A DNA stretch of 64,000 bases from Xenorhabdus hominickii (lineage in GTDB: Bacteria > Pseudomonadota > Gammaproteobacteria > Enterobacterales > Enterobacteriaceae), in the NCBI RefSeq assembly GCF_002632725.1, contig NZ_NJAI01000003.1, positions 186,001 through 250,000 on the forward strand. The letters are read 5' to 3'. Position 1 is the first letter of the stretch. Every line of letters begins with the position of its first letter. Under the pieces are notes generated by a model. It worked only from the letters and a program-made list of their open reading frames with translations. It ran no database searches and was not told the DNA's origin. This document shows positions 1-9,360 of the stretch, one piece after another. The position numbers and the translations under genes were made by a program.

Positions 1-664
1 CCAAATCAGGGTTCTTTTTACCCAGTACAGTCGCCAATACTCCGGAGCCACAGGCAATATCCAGCAGACTGCCAGAAACAGGCGCATCAAATGTCGAAAG
101 CAACAGACGGCTGCCGACATCCAAATCATCCTGACTGAACACGCCGGGCAGGGTATTGATCGTGACATCATCCACCTGATAGCTATTCCACCAATTGTTT
201 TGATCAAACTGAACCTGATTTTTCAGTTGACCATAAAACAGGCTACAACGGCGAGCAGTGTCAATTTTATGAAAAGTTGCTATACCTTCCATTAACTTAT
301 CAACACTGCGTACACCACTACGATTTTCTCCTACAATAAAAATATCTGTCCCGGGAGGCAGAATGGAAAACAGATTACGTAGTTGGAAACGCGCTTCTTG
401 CTTGCTTTTTGGCCAGTAATAAATCAGGGTATCACATCCTTTGATAAATGCGCTGTCTGCTACAAGGCCAAACCACGCATTTTCGCCGAGTTGGCGGATC
501 AAAGATTGCCAGTGGTGATACTGGTTAGTGTGCACTCGCACGCTTTCAGCTTCAATTTCCGTTGCCAGATTATCCTGAAGATCACCCGCAAAGAGCAGAT
601 GATGGGAGTGCAATTGCTCCTGATGGCGCAGGATAACTTCGCTGGCTGGGGTTAATACAGACAT
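1..664 (-). CDS. rsmC: 16S rRNA m2G1207 methyltransferase RsmC, N-terminal part (runs off window)
   Basis: Reading the minus strand from an ATG at 664 gives about 221 codons open to the window edge. RsmC methylates G1207 of 16S rRNA in the 30S subunit using SAM. The visible part holds the degenerate N-terminal domain and reaches the SAM-binding motif of the catalytic domain ([11 protein letters not shown], near position 60). The family is usually about 340 residues, so roughly the last third is missing because of the window boundary, not because of damage. It is divergent from holD, as in E. coli. The short plus-strand frame inside it is a shadow. Confidence 0.93.
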   Translation of the reverse strand, partial: MSVLTPASEVILRHQEQLHSHHLLFAGDLQDNLATEIEAESVRVHTNQYHHWQSLIRQLGENAWFGLVADSAFIKGCDTLIYYWPKSKQEARFQLRNLFSILPPGTDIFIVGENRSGVRSVDKLMEGIATFHKIDTARRCSLFYGQLKNQVQFDQNNWWNSYQVDDVTINTLPGVFSQDDLDVGSRLLLSTFDAPVSGSLLDIACGSGVLATVLGKKNPDL

Positions 665-809
665 CTATGTATAAGCTCCTTATAAATCTTTATCCAAGTA
701 TCATAAATAGCAGAGGGCAGAATTGAAATGCCATGCCGATTGGCGCAGAGATAAGCCCTCTGATAATATGTTACCTGTTATTTTTTTATGGCAGATGGAA
801 TAAAACACG

Positions 810-1220
810 ATGACGAAGCGTGACAGATTACTCTCCCAATTGGGGATCACCCAATGGGTTCTGCGTAGCCCGATGGCCTTGCAAGGTGAATTGTCTGTCC
901 TCATCCCTGACTCAACCCGTCTATTGATCATTAGCCATGATCAAATTGATTTAAGTCATTCATTGTTTGCTGATATTTTTACAGCCATGGGGATTGATGC
1001 CTCATCGGTATATTGCATCACGACAAAAGATGTTGAGCTACTTTCGGAATCAATCCACTGTCCGTGCTGGCTGTTGGGGGTTGATATTACCGTATCAATA
1101 CAAGGGATTTCTTTGAGAAGCCCAGCATTAAATGACTTATCTCTTGATGGGAATGCAAAACGCGCTCTTTGGCAACAAATTTACCATTATGAAGAATATT
1201 TCTCTATTAACTCCCGCTGA
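810..1220 (+). CDS. holD: DNA polymerase III psi subunit HolD
   Basis: 136 residues, close to the 137 of E. coli HolD. Psi bridges the clamp loader (through chi) and single-strand-binding protein in the replisome. The N-terminus (MTKRDRLLSQLGITQWVLR) is typical of the family, and the compact alpha/beta body ends in an LWQQIYHYE-type helix. It overlaps the start of rimI by 32 nt, the conserved holD-rimI arrangement, which suggests translational coupling. The ATG at 810 is the only start that gives the normal length. Confidence 0.92.
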   Translation: MTKRDRLLSQLGITQWVLRSPMALQGELSVLIPDSTRLLIISHDQIDLSHSLFADIFTAMGIDASSVYCITTKDVELLSESIHCPCWLLGVDITVSIQGISLRSPALNDLSLDGNAKRALWQQIYHYEEYFSINSR

Positions 1221-1638
1221 TCTTTCCATAGCATTGCAAATAGAACAGGCCAGTCATATGTTTCCGTGGAGTGAAAAAACGTTTTACTCCAATCAAGGGG
1301 AGCGCTATCTCAACTATAAAATAACGCTGAATGACCAAATTATCGGCTTTGCGATCACGCAATATGTGATGGATGAAGCCACGTTATTTAATATTGCTAT
1401 TCACCCTGATCATCAATCGCGGGGATATGGCCGGGCATTGTTGGATCATCTTATCAATATATTGCCTGAAAAACAGATAAATACACTATGGCTTGAAGTA
1501 CGTCGTTCTAATCAATCCGCAATCCGTTTGTATGAAGACCTCGGCTTTAACGAGGTTTTCATCCGCAAGAATTATTACCCGACAACAACAGGAAAGGAAG
1601 ATGCCATTATTATGGCGTTGCCGTTATTTGGGGGATGA
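1189..1638 (+). CDS. rimI: Ribosomal protein bS18 N-alpha-acetyltransferase RimI
   Basis: GNAT-family enzyme that acetylates the N-terminal alanine of ribosomal protein S18. The open frame extends upstream to 1132, but the ATG at 1189 (MKNISLLTPADL) gives 149 residues, matching the usual 148. The acetyl-CoA motif A (HPDHQSRGYGRALL) and the C-terminal NQSAIRLYEDLGF motif B are intact. The start lies inside holD, so the two genes are probably cotranscribed and coupled. Confidence 0.93.
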   Translation: MKNISLLTPADLSIALQIEQASHMFPWSEKTFYSNQGERYLNYKITLNDQIIGFAITQYVMDEATLFNIAIHPDHQSRGYGRALLDHLINILPEKQINTLWLEVRRSNQSAIRLYEDLGFNEVFIRKNYYPTTTGKEDAIIMALPLFGG

Positions 1639-2204
1639 ACCGTTTTTGATGAAAAATCTTGCGAGGCGGAATGCAAAATCATCTGATAAAAAGAACATTT
1701 TTGACTGAGTATCGTATAAATGCAGGAAAATTAATAGGCTGTTTTAGGTAAGGATGGTCGGAAATGAAAACCTCGGCTTAAGGCCGAGGCGGATTTTCCA
1801 GATCGTTGTGGATGGTCATAGATTAAATCCATTGGAACCAAACACCAATCTTGTTACCTAATTTATAGCCTGTAGCTAGCAGAGTCAAAGATTCTAAGTA
1901 GATGAAAAAATTTGATAAAAATAGGCATCGGATGCTAAAAAACACACCTTCTCTTTCCATTCTCGTTATATTTGGAACAGCTACATTTGTGCTTCTTTGT
2001 ATCCCCTTTTAAATATCGTTGAAGTTTCTCTGAGAAATTCCATTGATTCGGCACTTATCTTGAACATCATTGGTTGTTTATAAATCCAAGTTCAGCGAAA
2101 ATATGCTCCAATCACGATTAACCTGACGGATTTGAAGGCGGGGCGCCAATAGGGGCATTTCCCAATTGATATTAATCCGTGTACTGACTAGAAGATTCCA
2201 ATTG
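1639..2204. other. Intergenic region rimI-prfC with a hairpin
   Basis: 566 bases with no supportable gene. A hairpin at 1771-1789 has a 7-bp GC-rich stem (CCTCGGC/GCCGAGG) with flanking GGAAA/TTTCC that could extend it across about 1760-1799. It follows rimI but lacks a proper U-tract, so it is at best a weak terminator or a small repeat. I see no clear promoter for prfC. Confidence 0.5.
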
Positions 2205-3794
2205 ATGTCAAATTCCCCATTTCTGCAAGAAGTCGCGAAAAGGCGCACCTTTGCGATAATTTCGCATCCTGATGCAGGTAAAACTACCATTACCGAAAAA
2301 GTGTTATTGTTCGGACAGGCTATCCAAAAAGCAGGTACGGTAAAAGGCCGAGGCTCTAACCAACATGCTAAATCCGACTGGATGGAAATGGAAAAACAGC
2401 GTGGTATCTCCATTACCACTTCTGTGATGCAGTTTCCTTATAGTGATTGTCTGGTGAACTTGCTGGATACGCCAGGGCACGAAGACTTTTCCGAAGATAC
2501 CTACCGTACTTTAACGGCGGTGGACTGTTGCCTGATGGTAATTGATGCCGCAAAAGGGGTTGAGGATCGCACCCGTAAGCTGATGGAAGTTACCCGCCTG
2601 CGTGACACACCAATCCTGACATTCATGAACAAGCTTGACCGTGATATCCGTGATCCGATGGAGCTGATGGATGAAGTGGAAAATGAACTGAATATCGCCT
2701 GTAGTCCAATTACATGGCCGATTGGCTGTGGTAAATCCTTCAAGGGCGTTTATCACCTCTACCTTGATAAAATTTATCTATACCAATCCGGTCAAGGTCA
2801 TACCATTCAGGAAGTGCGCGCTATCAAAGGGTTGGATAACCCTGAATTGGATGCGGCAGTGGGTGAAGATTTGGCGAATCAATTGCGTGAAGAGCTGGAA
2901 CTGGTTAAAGGTGCGTCCCATGAATTTGATCAGGATGCCTTTTTGCAAGGGGAGTTGACACCAGTCTTTTTCGGTACTGCATTGGGCAACTTTGGTGTTG
3001 ATCATATGTTGGATGGCTTGGTTGAATGGGCTCCGACCCCAATGCCCCGTCAAACTGATGCACGTGTAGTCACTGCTAATGAAGAGAAGTTTACGGGCTT
3101 TGTTTTCAAAATCCAGGCCAATATGGATCCGAAACACCGTGACCGTGTTGCATTCATGCGCGTTGTTTCCGGTAAATATGAAAAAGGCATGAAACTGCGC
3201 CAAGTCCGCATTAAGAAAGATGTTGTCATTTCCGATGCACTGACCTTTATGGCAGGAGATCGTTCTCATGTTGAGCACGCTTATCCAGGGGATATTATCG
3301 GCCTGCACAACCATGGCACAATCCAGATTGGTGATACCTTTAGCCAAGGTGAAGAGTTGAAATTCACCGGTATCCCTAACTTTGCACCAGAATTGTTCCG
3401 CCGTATTCGTCTGCGTGATCCATTGAAACAGAAGCAACTGCTGAAAGGTCTGGTTCAATTATCAGAAGAAGGGGCTGTGCAGGTATTCCGTCCATTGTCC
3501 AATAATGACCTGATCGTTGGCGCGGTCGGTGTGCTCCAGTTCGATGTTGTTGTTGCTCGATTGAAGAGCGAGTACAACGTTGAAGCACTGTATGAGCCGG
3601 TGAATGTATCTACGGCTCGTTGGGTAGAGTGTTCTGATGTGAAAACATTAGAAGAGTTTAAACGCAAGAGTGAGCAGAACTTAGCTCTCGATGGCGGTGA
3701 TAATCTGACTTACATTGCTCCAACAATGGTCAACCTAAACCTGACCAGCGAACGTTATCCTGATATTGCTTTCCGTAAGACACGGGAACATTAA
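2205..3794 (+). CDS. prfC: Peptide chain release factor 3 (RF3)
   Basis: GTPase that recycles RF1/RF2 from the ribosome after peptide release. The open frame extends to 2166, but the ATG at 2205 ([14 protein letters not shown]) gives 529 residues, equal to E. coli RF3. G1 (SHPDAGKTT), the G2/G3 region ([16 protein letters not shown]) and G4 (NKLDRD) are all present, followed by domains II and III. A strong terminator follows immediately. Several long antisense frames within it are shadows. Confidence 0.97.
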   Translation: MSNSPFLQEVAKRRTFAIISHPDAGKTTITEKVLLFGQAIQKAGTVKGRGSNQHAKSDWMEMEKQRGISITTSVMQFPYSDCLVNLLDTPGHEDFSEDTYRTLTAVDCCLMVIDAAKGVEDRTRKLMEVTRLRDTPILTFMNKLDRDIRDPMELMDEVENELNIACSPITWPIGCGKSFKGVYHLYLDKIYLYQSGQGHTIQEVRAIKGLDNPELDAAVGEDLANQLREELELVKGASHEFDQDAFLQGELTPVFFGTALGNFGVDHMLDGLVEWAPTPMPRQTDARVVTANEEKFTGFVFKIQANMDPKHRDRVAFMRVVSGKYEKGMKLRQVRIKKDVVISDALTFMAGDRSHVEHAYPGDIIGLHNHGTIQIGDTFSQGEELKFTGIPNFAPELFRRIRLRDPLKQKQLLKGLVQLSEEGAVQVFRPLSNNDLIVGAVGVLQFDVVVARLKSEYNVEALYEPVNVSTARWVECSDVKTLEEFKRKSEQNLALDGGDNLTYIAPTMVNLNLTSERYPDIAFRKTREH

Positions 3795-3802
3795 TGTTTG
3801 GG

Positions 3803-3838
3803 GAGCCAACTATTTTGTTCTGTTGGCTCTTTTTTTTT
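3803..3838 (+). terminator. Intrinsic terminator of prfC
   Basis: An 8-bp perfect stem (GAGCCAAC/GTTGGCTC) with an 11-nt loop is followed by nine T residues, starting 8 nt after the prfC stop codon. Confidence 0.9.
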
Positions 3839-3841
3839 CGC

Positions 3842-3972
3842 ATATCCTCGTCGTCTTTCAAGTTACCGCTTTGTTGGTTACGCTCTTTTACCCCAGTCAT
3901 GTAGTTATAAACATAGAGTTAGCGATGCTTCCGAGAAGATATAAGTGCTGCATCTTGGAATCTATCGGGTAC
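3842..3972. repeat. Dispersed palindromic repeat, full-length copy A
   Basis: About 130 bp beginning near ATATCCTCGTCGTCTTTCAA and ending near GGAATCTATCGGGTA, with an internal ACCCCAGTCA segment. The ends are complementary to each other (TTTCAAG-like versus CTTGGAA-like), giving an overall palindromic element. It shares ends and interior with copies at 42231 and 58629, and ends only with the short copies at 31401, 34850, 37516 and 63726. It is noncoding and intergenic. Confidence 0.75.
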
Positions 3973-4120
3973 ACAACGCTTACCTTTTTTCTTCATTTAG
4001 AATAATTCCCTGTTTTAATGAAAATATACGTTATTTTTTGTAAAGCTCATTTTATCACTTCGGTCTAATTGACATACTGTTCTGGTAACAATTCCGGCTA
4101 ACGTAAAAGAAGGTGGTAGG

Positions 4121-4489
4121 ATGAAAAATATTAAGTTTACACATTCACTACTGGCTGTTGTTCTCGGCTCGGTACTGATCAGTAGCAGCGCTCTAGCAGA
4201 AGAAAGTCCTTCAGGAAAAATATTTGAGAGCGCGGGACAGAAGATAGATAGCTCTTTACAGCATGCAGATAATTTTCTTGATGACAGCACCATTACGGCA
4301 AAAGTGAAAGGGGAATTGTTAGGGCATAAGGGCTTGAACAGCAATGAAATCTCAGTGAAAACGGAAAAAGGCATTGTTTACCTTTCGGGGTTTGTCAAAA
4401 ACAAGAGGCAAGCAGCAGAAATAGCTGAAATTGTCCATGGAGTGGAAGGTGTCAAAGCGGTTAAGAGTACGTTAGAGATTAAAAAATAA
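4121..4489 (+). CDS. osmY: OsmY-like periplasmic BON-domain protein
   Basis: 122 residues with an N-terminal signal peptide (hydrophobic LLAVVLGSVLIS, cleavage likely after ALA at about residue 26) and one BON domain at about residues 52-122 (ITAKVKGELL...ISVKTEKGIVYLSGFV...VKAVKSTLEI). E. coli OsmY is about 200 residues with two BON domains; this one has a single domain. BON proteins are periplasmic and thought to help envelope integrity under osmotic stress. It sits between prfC and yjjU, the usual place for osmY. A clear terminator follows. Confidence 0.82.
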   Translation: MKNIKFTHSLLAVVLGSVLISSSALAEESPSGKIFESAGQKIDSSLQHADNFLDDSTITAKVKGELLGHKGLNSNEISVKTEKGIVYLSGFVKNKRQAAEIAEIVHGVEGVKAVKSTLEIKK

Positions 4490-4504
4490 CTGAAGTTACT
4501 TATA

Positions 4505-4533
4505 GAGTGGCTGATAATAAGCCACTCTTTTTC
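4505..4533 (+). terminator. Intrinsic terminator of the osmY-like gene
   Basis: An 8-bp perfect stem (GAGTGGCT/AGCCACTC) around a 7-nt loop, followed by a T-rich run, 15 nt after the stop codon. Confidence 0.88.
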
Positions 4534-4757
4534 TTTCTTTTCCCTTCTTTTCCTCAAGTAAAACCCTGCTAAATTAGGCGATTATCTCATAGGAAAATCT
4601 ATTGGGATAATTTGCTGAATTAATCTCTTTTGATATTTTAGTTTTCACTACTTAACGAAAATTTTACAAACAGGTTGTTTGAACAACAATATACTGATAG
4701 ATATTCGACATGCGGATTATGCTTTGATGTCGTTATTGATTTTGAGGGAGGAGAATA

Positions 4758-5882
4758 GTGGGGAAACATATTCCAATAACGTTGGGTAATATAGAACCTT
4801 TAGCTTATAAATCACAGATCAAACCAGGAAAAATAGCGCTTGTTTGTGAAGGTGGGGGCCAGCGAGGTATTTTTACAGCAGGTGTTTTGGATGAATTCCT
4901 TCGTCTTAGCTTTAATCCATTTGAGTTGTTTCTTGGGACATCGGCAGGAGCCCAAAACCTCTCGGCTTATATTTGTGGTCAGCAGGGTTATGCCCGCAGA
5001 GTGATCAACCGTTATACAACCGATCCCGCTTTTTTTAATCCATTTCGTTTTGTTCGCGGTGGGCACCTGATCGATCTGGATTGGTATATTGATACTATAT
5101 CTGAACAATTACCACTCGATATCACAGCAGCGATGCGCCAGTTTGATGCAGGGCGTGAATTCTACATGTGTGCCTGTCGTGCTGATAACTTTAAACCTGA
5201 TTATTTGCATCCTGATGACAAAAATTGGATGGAAATCATTAAAGCCTCCAGTGCTATTCCCGGTTTTTATCGTAATGGTGTCTCCTTTGGCGATGTAATC
5301 TATCAAGATGGTGGTATTTGCGATGCTATTCCTGTGCAAGAAGCTTATCGCCGTGGTGCAGATACGATTGTTGTGATCAGGACAGTTCCTTCACAGCCTT
5401 ACTATACTCCTCAGTGGTTCAAGAGAATGGAACGCTGGTTGGAAACCAGTAGTTTGCAAAAGATGGTCAAAATGCTCAATCTTCACGCCCAGAGTTACCG
5501 TCGGACGCAGGAATTTATCAAAAAACCACCGGATGACGTGCAAATATTCGAAATTTATCCACCTGCACCATTGGCTACGATGGCGTTGGGCAGCAAAATT
5601 AGGGCATTAACTCAGGATTACCACTTGGGACGGCGTTGTGGTCGATACTTTTTGGCGACTATTGGTCATACTTTTGTGGGTGGGAAATTTGGGCAAGCAG
5701 AACGCAAGAGTTATGGTGTATGCCGTAATAGCTTAAGTACTGATGGCGTCAATCGTCATTGCTTCCGGCGAAACCATTTCCTGAATAATATAGAACGTTC
5801 GGTAGCCGATGTGCCCATTGTTGAGATAGTTGATAACGTTCCGCCGACAGAGAAAATAGTGGTGAACAACACGGACAAGTAA
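4758..5882 (+). CDS. yjjU: Patatin-like phospholipase family protein YjjU
   Basis: 374 residues from a GTG start preceded by a strong GAGGGAGGAG ribosome site. Patatin signatures are complete: oxyanion loop GGGQRG (residues 32-37), nucleophile elbow GTSAG with Ser62, and the catalytic Asp in DGG (Asp184). This is a Ser-Asp dyad hydrolase, probably acting on lipid acyl esters in the cytoplasm; the natural substrate of YjjU is not established. It precedes yjjV by 11 nt, so the two form an operon as in E. coli. Confidence 0.88.
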   Translation: MGKHIPITLGNIEPLAYKSQIKPGKIALVCEGGGQRGIFTAGVLDEFLRLSFNPFELFLGTSAGAQNLSAYICGQQGYARRVINRYTTDPAFFNPFRFVRGGHLIDLDWYIDTISEQLPLDITAAMRQFDAGREFYMCACRADNFKPDYLHPDDKNWMEIIKASSAIPGFYRNGVSFGDVIYQDGGICDAIPVQEAYRRGADTIVVIRTVPSQPYYTPQWFKRMERWLETSSLQKMVKMLNLHAQSYRRTQEFIKKPPDDVQIFEIYPPAPLATMALGSKIRALTQDYHLGRRCGRYFLATIGHTFVGGKFGQAERKSYGVCRNSLSTDGVNRHCFRRNHFLNNIERSVADVPIVEIVDNVPPTEKIVVNNTDK

Positions 5883-5893
5883 CGGACAAATAG

Positions 5894-6664
5894 ATGTTTA
5901 TCGATACACATTGTCATTTTGATTTCCCTCCCTTTTTGGGTGATGAAATAACGAGCTTAGAACAAGCCAGACGAGTGGGAGTGGAAAAAATTATTGTGCC
6001 TACAGTCAGCGAAAGGAATTTTCAGCGAGTTGTTGCGTTAGCAGAAAATTACCCTGCAATCTATGCTGCTTTGGGGTTACATCCACTCTATATCCGTGAA
6101 CATCAAAGTGCTCATTTGGATGAGTTGGCTCAGAGGTTACAGGAAAAAAATGCCAAATGCGTAGCCGTCGGGGAAATTGGTCTTGATCTTTATATGCCAG
6201 AACCGCAGTTTGAGAAGCAAAAAAGTGTGTTGGAAGCGCAGGTAAAGCTGGCTAAACAACATGATTTACCGGTGATACTGCACTCCAGAAAAAGCCATGA
6301 TCAATTGGCTGCCATTTTGCGAAAGCATAAATTGCCCCGCACAGGGGTAATTCATGGTTTTGCGGGCAGTTTATCTCAAGCTCAAGCTTTTATTCGACTG
6401 GGTTTCTACATTGGTGTAGGGGGAACGATTACTTACGATCGGGCACAAAAAACACGTCATACGATTTCACAACTCCCCCTGTCATCTTTGGTTTTGGAAA
6501 CAGATGCACCGGATATGCCATTGTCGGGATACCAAGGGCAGCCAAACCGACCAGAAAGAGTTGCTGCGATTTTTTCAGTACTTTGTGACTTGCGCCAAGA
6601 ATCATCAGATGAAATTGCTAATCAAGTTTATCAAAATAGTATGGCATTATTCGAACTGAACTGA
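5894..6664 (+). CDS. yjjV: TatD-family metal-dependent hydrolase YjjV
   Basis: 256 residues, the normal length for the family. The TatD/amidohydrolase TIM-barrel motifs are visible: DTHCHFD at residues 4-10 (metal-binding HxH), the GEIGLD glutamate segment, the HSRKS and IHGFAGS histidines, and the C-terminal ETDAP aspartate. Members are metal-dependent hydrolases, often nucleases. It is cotranscribed with yjjU. Confidence 0.9.
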   Translation: MFIDTHCHFDFPPFLGDEITSLEQARRVGVEKIIVPTVSERNFQRVVALAENYPAIYAALGLHPLYIREHQSAHLDELAQRLQEKNAKCVAVGEIGLDLYMPEPQFEKQKSVLEAQVKLAKQHDLPVILHSRKSHDQLAAILRKHKLPRTGVIHGFAGSLSQAQAFIRLGFYIGVGGTITYDRAQKTRHTISQLPLSSLVLETDAPDMPLSGYQGQPNRPERVAAIFSVLCDLRQESSDEIANQVYQNSMALFELN

Positions 6665-6824
6665 TCTTAGTCAGTGAGAATTAAAGAGATTTTAGTATAT
6701 AAAACATTCGATTGGTTTTTAGTAATCATTAATGATGTTTAACTTATATTGCTTGCTTATTTATCCTTTTTTTTACCATTTTACCCGTAAGATTATCTAA
6801 TCCCCCCGAAATTAGATGGTTTTA

Positions 6825-6840
6825 TGTGACGGGTATCTCA
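6825..6840 (+). promoter_or_regulatory. Upstream CRP-like site of the nucleoside transporter promoter
   Basis: TGTGA-N6-TCTCA matches the CRP consensus in 9 of 10 half-site positions. Its centre is 52 bp upstream of a second CRP-like site and about 92 bp before the inferred start point, close to the spacing of CRP-2 and CRP-1 in E. coli deoP2, where CytR binds between them. Confidence 0.6.
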
Positions 6841-6876
6841 TTTTGCGTTTTTATATTACTTTTTGCTGTATTAATT

Positions 6877-6918
6877 TGTGAAGTTAGTTACTTGTTCCTT
6901 TTAGGTACTAGGTATAAT
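6877..6918 (+). promoter_or_regulatory. Promoter with proximal CRP-like site, upstream of the nucleoside transporter
   Basis: A TGTGA-N6-TTACT site at 6877-6892 is centred about 40 bp upstream of the start point inferred from a perfect TATAAT at 6913-6918. This is a class II CRP promoter layout. The -35 element is poor (TTGTTC with 15-bp spacing), as expected for an activator-dependent promoter. Confidence 0.6.
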
Positions 6919-7000
6919 CGGCTCACACACAATGTCAGTAGAAACTCACAAAATAACTGACATATTTTTATTATTCATTCAGTGAACAGGGATTCTTCCA

Positions 7001-8278
7001 ATGCAACTCTTTATGAGCCTGGTCGGGATGGCAGTGCTGATTTTCATCGCAGTACTCTTCTCCAGTAACTATCGAGCTATTAAAATCCGTACTGTCCTGG
7101 GCGCCTTTCTGATTCAGGTTGCTATTGGGGCATTTGTGCTTTACGTGCCAGCGGGCAAAGACATTCTAGGGGGAATGTCAAGAGGTGTGTCCAACGTGAT
7201 TGGATATGGTCAGAAAGGAACAGACTTTATTTTTGGCGGATTAGTCTCTGACAAAATGTTTGAATTGTTCGGTGGCGCTGGCTTTATTTTTGCCCTGCGT
7301 GTTCTGCCAGTAATCGTTTTCTTCTCCTCACTTATTGCGGTGCTGTATTACATGGGCATCATGCAGATCATCATCAAAGTATTGGGTGGTGGCTTGCAGA
7401 AAATGTTGGGAACATCACGCACTGAATCTTTGTCTGCGACAGCAAATATTTTCGTAGGCCAAACCGAAGCACCTCTGGTTGTTCGTCCTTATATTGCGAC
7501 CATGACCCAATCTGAGCTGTTCGCCGTTATGTGTGGTGGATTGGCTTCTGTAGCAGGTTCAGTATTGGCGGGTTACGCATCTATGGGTGTTCCACTGGAA
7601 TATCTGATTGCAGCTTCCTTTATGGCTGCGCCGGGTGGTTTGCTGTTTGCTAAACTGATCGTACCTGAAACCGAAGAAACACACGATACCGTTGATGCAA
7701 TGTCTCTGATTGCAGCGGAAGATCGTCCAGCCAATGTCATTGATGCCGCAGCATCGGGCGCAGCATCAGGTATGCAACTGGCTTTGAACGTTGGTGCAAT
7801 GCTGTTGGCATTCACCGCATTGATTGCTTTGCTGAATGGTATTTTAGGTGGCATCGGCGGCTGGTTCGATTACCCTCAATTATCCATGGAATTGGTGTTG
7901 GGCTGGGTGTTTTCGCCAATTGCTTACCTGATTGGTGTTCCATGGCATGAAGCGACTATCGCGGGTTCTTTCATCGGCCAGAAAGTCGTGGTCAATGAAT
8001 TCGTGGCATTCATGAACTTTGGTGAATACCTGAAAGCAGATGATGTTGTTCAGGCTGCAGGTCTGCAAGTGCTTTCCGACCATACTAAAGCGATTATCGC
8101 TTTTGCTCTGTGTGGCTTCGCTAACTTGTCTTCTGTTGCTATTCTGTTGGGTGGCTTGGGTGGTATGGCACCAAACCGTCGTGGTGACATTGCACGCTTT
8201 GGTATCAAAGCTGTACTGGCCGGTTCACTCTCTAACTTGATGAGTGCAACTATTGCAGGCTTCTTCCTCGCGTTGTAA
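7001..8278 (+). CDS. nupC: NupC-family concentrative nucleoside transporter
   Basis: 425 residues of mostly hydrophobic sequence with the CNT-family layout: N-terminal Na+/nucleoside cotransporter helices, the central gate region and the C-terminal domain. Family motifs include [12 protein letters not shown] (substrate/ion-binding hairpin) and [11 protein letters not shown]. It imports nucleosides across the inner membrane with H+ or Na+. It starts with an ATG after an AGGGA site and lies directly upstream of deoCABD, supplying substrate for that pathway, though a terminator separates them. Placement beside deo differs from E. coli nupC, so the exact orthology is not certain. Confidence 0.88.
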   Translation: MQLFMSLVGMAVLIFIAVLFSSNYRAIKIRTVLGAFLIQVAIGAFVLYVPAGKDILGGMSRGVSNVIGYGQKGTDFIFGGLVSDKMFELFGGAGFIFALRVLPVIVFFSSLIAVLYYMGIMQIIIKVLGGGLQKMLGTSRTESLSATANIFVGQTEAPLVVRPYIATMTQSELFAVMCGGLASVAGSVLAGYASMGVPLEYLIAASFMAAPGGLLFAKLIVPETEETHDTVDAMSLIAAEDRPANVIDAAASGAASGMQLALNVGAMLLAFTALIALLNGILGGIGGWFDYPQLSMELVLGWVFSPIAYLIGVPWHEATIAGSFIGQKVVVNEFVAFMNFGEYLKADDVVQAAGLQVLSDHTKAIIAFALCGFANLSSVAILLGGLGGMAPNRRGDIARFGIKAVLAGSLSNLMSATIAGFFLAL

Positions 8279-8306
8279 TACGTAGAAAGTGAGTCTCAAA
8301 TTAAAT

Positions 8307-8340
8307 GCAGGTGAGGTTTCTCACCTGCTTTTGTTTTTCC
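8307..8340 (+). terminator. Terminator between nucleoside transporter and deoC
   Basis: A perfect 9-bp stem (GCAGGTGAG/CTCACCTGC) with a 4-nt loop is followed by TTTTGTTTTT. It implies that deoC has its own promoter or depends on partial read-through. Confidence 0.9.
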
Positions 8341-8496
8341 TGAAAGCAGAAAAACAAAATAAAAAAGCAAAATGAAAAAGCAAAATAGTGCGGAGAGAAG
8401 GAACTCTGTTGTTGTTGTGGTATATAACCATAGCGATATCTTCAAGGAACCAAGTCCGCTCACCAACAAACGAACCTAATACCGTTGGAGAGTTTT

Positions 8497-9276
8497 ATGA
8501 CCGATTTAACCGCCGCCGCTCAGCGTGCGCTGAGTTTGATGGATTTAACGACACTTAATGACGATGACACAGATGAGAAAGTGACTGCACTTTGTCGTCA
8601 AGCTAATAGTCCTGCCGGACATACCGCTGCTGTCTGTATCTACCCTCGTTTTATTCCTGTGGCACGTAAGGTATTACGTGAACAGGGAACCCCTGATATT
8701 CGTATTGCCACCGTGACCAACTTCCCACATGGCAACGATAATATTGATATTGCACTGGCTGAAACTCGCGCTGCTATAGCCTATGGTGCTGATGAAGTGG
8801 ATGTTGTTTTCCCTTATCGTGCCTTGATGGCAGGCAATGAACAAATCGGTTTCGAGCTGGTTAAAGCTTGCAAAATGGTTTGTGCTGAATCCGGTGTTTG
8901 GCTAAAAGTGATTATTGAATCCGGTGAATTAAAAGAAGTTGACCTGATTCGTAAGGCATCAGAAATTTCAATTAAAGCCGGTGCGGATTTCATCAAAACC
9001 TCAACAGGTAAAGTTCCCGTTAACGCGACGCTGGAAAGTGCTGAAATCATGCTGAGTGTTATCCGTGACATGGGCGTGGGTGAAACCGTTGGTTTTAAAC
9101 CTGCTGGTGGAGTGCGTACTGCCGAAGAAGCGGAACAGTATCTGATGCTGGTTGGACGTATCATGGGAGACAAATGGGCTGATTCCCGTCATTTCCGCTT
9201 CGGTGCTTCCAGTTTGTTGAGTAGTTTGCTGACCGTGCTTGGACATCAGGGCCAAAAGCAGAACAGTAGTTATTGA
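8497..9276 (+). CDS. deoC: Deoxyribose-phosphate aldolase
   Basis: Class I aldolase that cleaves 2-deoxyribose 5-phosphate to glyceraldehyde 3-phosphate and acetaldehyde. The frame opens earlier at a TTG, but the ATG at 8497 has a GGAG site 6 nt upstream and gives 259 residues, equal to E. coli DeoC. The Schiff-base lysine lies in KTSTGK, and the flanking GFKPAGGVR motif holds the proton-relay lysine. First gene of deoCABD. Confidence 0.96.
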   Translation: MTDLTAAAQRALSLMDLTTLNDDDTDEKVTALCRQANSPAGHTAAVCIYPRFIPVARKVLREQGTPDIRIATVTNFPHGNDNIDIALAETRAAIAYGADEVDVVFPYRALMAGNEQIGFELVKACKMVCAESGVWLKVIIESGELKEVDLIRKASEISIKAGADFIKTSTGKVPVNATLESAEIMLSVIRDMGVGETVGFKPAGGVRTAEEAEQYLMLVGRIMGDKWADSRHFRFGASSLLSSLLTVLGHQGQKQNSSY

Positions 9277-9360
9277 GATCAATAATGACTTATTCAATAC
9301 GCACTAAGATAGTGTGTATTACTGCCATTCTTTTCAGATAATAATGATTGGGGGGTAGCT

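Noticed and set aside
2778..3458. 226-codon minus-strand frame inside prfC
   Set aside because: Antisense shadow of conserved RF3 sequence; no recognisable motifs.
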